Program-made: the position numbers and the translations under genes
In this document: piece after piece, positions 14,929 through 17,772 of the stretch
Position numbering within the stretch: the stretch's first letter is position 1
Layout: each line of letters begins with the position of its first letter
Notes under the pieces: model-generated
What the model saw: only the letters and a program-made list of their open reading frames with translations
Told to the model about the DNA's origin: nothing
Databases searched by the model: none
NCBI GenBank assembly: GCA_002451435.1
Contig: DKCF01000076.1
Span: forward strand, 1-17,772
Source: Bifidobacterium sp. UBA6881
GTDB taxonomy: Bacteria; Actinomycetota; Actinomycetes; Actinomycetales; Bifidobacteriaceae
Length of the DNA stretch: 17,772 nt
Direction: 5' to 3'

Positions 14929-16140
14929 ATGGCGCATGTCACGCTCGCCAATCTGCCACTCATCAACCTCAGGCGCAAGCCGTTCCGCACCGCGGCGCTT
15001 GTCACCGTCGTCACGATGCTGACCGTCGCCTTCTACGGCGGATCCATGCTGTCCATGAACCTGCAAGCGGGACTGAACAGCATGCAGGAGCGCATGGGGG
15101 CCGATTTGATGGTCACCCCGCAGAACAGCAAAAGCGAGGCGGAGGCTCTGCTCACCAATGGTTCGACAAGCACGTTCTACTTCACCAACAGCATCGAAAA
15201 CCAGGTTTCCAAGGTCGACGGCATCGCCCAGGTCACCGCGCAGACGTACATATCGTCGCTCGCCGCGTCCTGTTGCGACGAGAAGGTGCAGATCATCGGA
15301 TTCAATCCAGACAACGATTTCGTCATCACCCCATGGATCGCGTCCCAGTTCGAGGGGACGCTGAAACGTGGGCAGGCCATCGCCGGCGCGGGCGTCAACG
15401 TCTCGTCCAGCGGCACCGTCAGACTGTACGGGCACAAGTTCCCCGTGGTCGCGCAACTGGCCAGCACCGGGACGTCCCTTGACAATTCGGTGTTCGTGAA
15501 TATGGAAACCGTTCCCGATGTCGTCTCCTATTCCGCGCAGGCCGGACACACGGCGATTCCCGAGCGGTACGCCGACAAGGCGGTTTCCTCCGTCCTCATC
15601 AAAGTCGAGGAAGGATACTCGGCCAGACAGGTGGCGGCCAATATCGCCAAGCAAACAGGTCTCAAAGGCCTCGGGTACGTATATCCCGGAGGCATCACAT
15701 CCACCACGAAGGGCAATCTGACCGTCATCGTTCGATACATCGTGCTGTTCGTCATCGTCTTCTGGCTCATGGGATTGGTGGTGCTCCTTGCGGTGTTCTC
15801 CTCGGCCATGAACGAGCGTAAACGCGAGTTCGCCACATACCGTATCCTTGGTGCGACAAGACCCGTTTTGGCCGGCATCGTCATGCGTGAATCGCTGATG
15901 ATCGGAGCGGCGGGCGGCGTCATCGGCATCGTGGCCGCATCGTTGGCGATCCTTCCGTTCAGCACATTGATAGGCAGACAGTTGCAGCTGCCATATCTGC
16001 AGACGAATATATCGAGGACGCTTGCGTTGATCGCCATAAGCCTCGCATTCGCGGTGCTCACCGGGCTGGTCTCATCCGCGGCGTCCGCGGTGAGGCTCTC
16101 GTCGCCGGAAACCTACCGGACCTTGCGGGAAGGGGAATGA
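14929..16140 (+). CDS. FtsX/MacB-type ABC transporter permease
   Basis: Membrane subunit of an ABC system, 403 residues from ATG 14929; this start is one base after the preceding stop, has GAGG five bases upstream, and gives a normal N-terminus, unlike the longer frame from 14857. One membrane helix lies at about 20-42, followed by a large outer domain (about 45-262) and three helices near 265-290, 317-340 and 363-385, with NERKREFATYRILGA at 295-309, the usual FtsX coupling segment. This is the four-helix MacB/LolC architecture, which usually couples ATP use to mechanical change rather than to small-molecule flow. The outer domain carries a Cys115-Cys116 pair followed by VQIIGFNPDNDF and PWI. 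The next gene overlaps by four bases. The substrate is unknown; metal or redox linkage is inferred from the cysteines and the neighbour. Confidence 0.88.
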   Translation: MAHVTLANLPLINLRRKPFRTAALVTVVTMLTVAFYGGSMLSMNLQAGLNSMQERMGADLMVTPQNSKSEAEALLTNGSTSTFYFTNSIENQVSKVDGIAQVTAQTYISSLAASCCDEKVQIIGFNPDNDFVITPWIASQFEGTLKRGQAIAGAGVNVSSSGTVRLYGHKFPVVAQLASTGTSLDNSVFVNMETVPDVVSYSAQAGHTAIPERYADKAVSSVLIKVEEGYSARQVAANIAKQTGLKGLGYVYPGGITSTTKGNLTVIVRYIVLFVIVFWLMGLVVLLAVFSSAMNERKREFATYRILGATRPVLAGIVMRESLMIGAAGGVIGIVAASLAILPFSTLIGRQLQLPYLQTNISRTLALIAISLAFAVLTGLVSSAASAVRLSSPETYRTLREGE

Positions 16141-16958
16141 TGCCGAAACATATGATTCTCGAAATGACCGACGTGACGCGTGAATTCAAACGGCGGGGCA
16201 GGACGTTCCCTGCCGTCGACCGGGTGAGCCTCTCTCTGGCGGAGGGGGAATTCGCCGCGATCGTCGGACGGTCGGGCAACGGCAAAAGCACGTTGCTCAA
16301 CCTCGTCGCAGGATTGCTCCGTCCCACTTCCGGGTCGATACGCGTCGACGGCGAGGACATCGTCGCGATGACGGACAACGCCATGTCCGAACTGCGCAAC
16401 ACGTCCATCGGATTCGTCACCCAGTCGCATACGCTGCTGCCGAACCTCACCGCCATCGACAACGTGATGCTTCCCGCCGTGTTGCGACGGCATGAAATCG
16501 AAGTCGCGAAAACCGGGAAGCCGCGCGTGCCGCATGACGAGACGGACGGGACACGCGTGCCTGATGCCGTGGATGACGGACTTCCCGATGTCATCGCGGC
16601 CGATTCCGCGATACGGAACGTCGGTTCGCCGAGACGGAGCCATTTGGCACTGCGGGCGCATGAATTGCTCCGCGGATTCGGAGTCGATGATCTGGCATCA
16701 TGCTATCCGAAGGAGCTTTCCGGCGGCGAGATGCGCAGGATTTCCATCGCACGCGCGCTGATGAACGATCCCAGACTGCTGATCGCCGACGAGCCGACCG
16801 GAGATCTGGATGCCGAAAGCACCGCCATCGTCATGCGGGAGCTTCATCGGGCGACGCGACATGGCGTGGCCGTGCTGATGGCCACACACGATCCCGACGC
16901 CCTCGCTTACGCCACGCGTGCATACCGCATGGATGGAGGCAGACTGGGCGAAATATGA
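16137..16958 (+). CDS. LolD/MacB-type ABC transporter ATPase
   Basis: Cytoplasmic ATP-hydrolysing subunit partnering the FtsX-type permease. Its ATG 16137 overlaps the permease stop (ATGA); ATG 16140 is equally possible and better spaced from AAGGGG. Numbering from 16137 (273 residues): Walker A GRSGNGKST 44-52, Q-loop Gln96 in FVTQS, signature LSGGEMRRI 194-202, Walker B LLIADEP 214-220 followed by TGDLD, and the switch His in MATHD near 246. All ATPase motifs are intact. Residues 119-167, between the Q-loop and the signature, are an Asp/Arg/Val-rich insertion of about 45 residues absent from ordinary LolD proteins of about 230 residues. The next gene is rpsD after 266 bases, so this closes the operon. 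Confidence 0.93.
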   Translation: MMPKHMILEMTDVTREFKRRGRTFPAVDRVSLSLAEGEFAAIVGRSGNGKSTLLNLVAGLLRPTSGSIRVDGEDIVAMTDNAMSELRNTSIGFVTQSHTLLPNLTAIDNVMLPAVLRRHEIEVAKTGKPRVPHDETDGTRVPDAVDDGLPDVIAADSAIRNVGSPRRSHLALRAHELLRGFGVDDLASCYPKELSGGEMRRISIARALMNDPRLLIADEPTGDLDAESTAIVMRELHRATRHGVAVLMATHDPDALAYATRAYRMDGGRLGEI

Positions 16959-16974
16959 TGCCATGACATGCCGT

Positions 16975-17005
16975 GGGAGGACGGAGGCGTGGTCTCGTCC
17001 CGCCC
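16975..17005 (+). terminator. Possible weak terminator after ABC operon
   Basis: GGGAGGACG (16975-16983) can pair imperfectly with CGTCCCGCCC (16996-17005), with a bulge and a mismatch. There is no T run directly behind it. It is the only stem of any size before the rpsD leader. Confidence 0.3.
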
Positions 17006-17012
17006 TCATGTG

Positions 17013-17018
17013 TATTAT
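17013..17018 (+). promoter_or_regulatory. Candidate rpsD -10 box
   Basis: TATTAT in a local AT-rich island, with a weak TGGTCT at 16990-16995 as the matching -35 box 17 bases upstream. Transcription would begin near 17025, giving an rpsD leader of about 200 nt. Confidence 0.4.
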
Positions 17019-17059
17019 TAGCTTTTGGTGTGCGCTCACATGGTGCATGCCGTCTGGAG

Positions 17060-17184
17060 TCTTGGCCCATCAGTGGGTCGGCGGCCGATCTTCGATGCGA
17101 GCATCGAAGGTTCAAGCCGTTCGCGCTTCGCGCGAAAAGCACTGGAGAGGCTGGCTCAGCATGCGTCGAGCAATCGAGGCATGT
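17060..17184 (+). promoter_or_regulatory. Structured rpsD mRNA leader (candidate S4 autoregulatory RNA)
   Basis: Four hairpins can be read in sequence: GGCCCA/TGGGTC (17064-17079, loop TCAG), CTTCGATG/CATCGAAG (17090-17109, loop CGAG), TTCGCGC/GCGCGAA (17120-17136, loop TTC), and CATGC with inner TCGA pairing back around a GCAA tetraloop (17160-17183). The last loop fits the GNRA class. No T run follows, so control, if any, would act on translation rather than on termination. Ribosomal protein S4 represses its own mRNA through structured leaders in several other bacterial groups; whether this is such an element is inference. Confidence 0.5.
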
Positions 17185-17224
17185 TCCGTTCAGACAACGA
17201 CAGAACAAACAAAGGAATAAACCA

Positions 17225-17772
17225 ATGACGAACGTTCAGCGTTCTCGCCGCCAGGTGCGCCTTTCCCGCGCCCTCGGCATCGCTCTGACCCCTAAGGCTC
17301 AGCGCATTTTCGAAAAGCGTCCGTATGCTCCGGGTGAGCACGGTCGTACCCGCCGCCGCACCGAATCCGATTACGCGGTGCGTCTGCGCGAGAAGCAGCG
17401 TCTTCGCGCCCAGTATGGCATCTCCGAGAAGCAGCTCCGCGCCGCTTACGAGAAGGGCACCCACACCGCCGGTCAGACCGGCAACGCCATGCTGACCGAC
17501 CTTGAGACCCGTCTTGACGCTCTGGTCCTGCGTGCCGGCTTCGCCCGCACCACCGCTCAGGCCCGTCAGTTCGTGGTCCACCGCCACATCCTCGTCGACG
17601 GCAACATCGTCGACCGTCCGTCCTACCGCGTCAAGCCCGGCCAGACCATCCAGGTCAAGGCCAAGAGCCAGACCATGGTTCCGTTCCAGGCCGCTGCCGA
17701 AGGCGTGCACCGCGACGTGCTGCCGGCGGTCCCGGGCTACCTGGACGTCAACCTGCCTTCCCTGAAGGCCAC
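17225..17772 (+). CDS. rpsD: Ribosomal protein S4 (uS4), 3' end cut by window
   Basis: Primary 16S rRNA-binding protein that starts assembly of the small subunit. It starts at ATG 17225, eight bases after AAGGA (17212-17216), and runs off the window: 182 full codons of about 208 expected. The product begins MTNVQRSRRQVRLSRALG, has the basic region with RPYAPGEHGRTRRR (about 32-45), and an S4 RNA-binding domain (about 95-160) with LETRLDALVLRAGFARTTAQARQ followed by VVHRHILVDGNIVD. It lacks the Cys-rich zinc-binding N-terminus seen in some S4 proteins. It is transcribed on its own here, behind a long structured leader, not in the alpha operon arrangement. Codon use is strongly biased. Confidence 0.97.
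   Translation, partial: MTNVQRSRRQVRLSRALGIALTPKAQRIFEKRPYAPGEHGRTRRRTESDYAVRLREKQRLRAQYGISEKQLRAAYEKGTHTAGQTGNAMLTDLETRLDALVLRAGFARTTAQARQFVVHRHILVDGNIVDRPSYRVKPGQTIQVKAKSQTMVPFQAAAEGVHRDVLPAVPGYLDVNLPSLKA

Noticed and set aside
1..17772. Mobile elements, CRISPR arrays, tRNA or rRNA genes, phage genes
   Set aside because: I looked for spaced identical repeats, transposase motifs, cloverleaf-like segments and attachment-site duplications and found none; all larger stretches are explained by housekeeping or transport genes.

Overview
The window reads as chromosomal DNA of a high-GC Gram-positive bacterium of the genus Bifidobacterium. The main evidence is a complete 825-residue fructose-6-phosphate/xylulose-5-phosphate phosphoketolase (the enzyme that defines the bifid shunt), whose active-site His and Glu residues fall at the same numbers as in the studied bifidobacterial enzymes, next to pta and ackA. 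No species is named. I see no mobile element, CRISPR array, tRNA or rRNA; the genes look like ordinary chromosomal core and accessory genes.

Layout. (1) 1-1118, minus: 5' part of guaA, cut by the window edge. (2) 1119-1575: a long AT-rich divergent intergenic region with repeated TTGATA words, other dyads, and a duplicated Shine-Dalgarno segment in front of xfp. (3) 1576-7301, plus: xfp, pta, ackA, the whole route from sugar phosphates through acetyl phosphate to acetate and ATP or acetyl-CoA. A strong hairpin follows xfp and another follows ackA. (4) 7633-9465, plus: an OatA-like membrane O-acyltransferase with a C-terminal SGNH domain, ending at a hairpin shared with the convergent xpt-permease operon. 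(5) 9539-11507, minus: xpt and an NCS2 purine permease, a xanthine salvage operon. (6) 11689-14337, plus: PcrA/UvrD helicase with an unusual Gly/Ser/Tyr/Arg-rich linker before its C-terminal domain. (7) 14529-16958, plus: a tightly coupled three-gene operon of a small Cys/His-rich four-helix membrane protein (DUF4418-like), an FtsX-type ABC permease and a LolD/MacB-type ATPase. (8) 16959-17772, plus: a hairpin-rich leader and the 5' part of rpsD (ribosomal protein S4), cut by the window edge.

How the genes work together. Xfp makes acetyl phosphate from fructose-6-P and xylulose-5-P; AckA turns it into acetate plus ATP, and Pta links it to acetyl-CoA. xfp and ackA show the codon bias of very highly expressed genes, while pta between them does not, so the three are probably not expressed at equal levels. 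Xpt and its permease salvage xanthine to XMP, and GuaA converts XMP to GMP, so both ends of the window touch guanine nucleotide supply.

The most interesting unit is the three-gene operon at 14529-16958. The small membrane protein is an internal duplication of a two-helix unit, each copy carrying a Cys...Met-x-Cys-His loop, and the FtsX partner has a Cys-Cys pair in its predicted outer domain. All these groups are predicted on the same outer face of the membrane. I infer a metal- or redox-linked ABC system of unproven function. Second in interest are the structured rpsD leader and the prion-like linker of PcrA.
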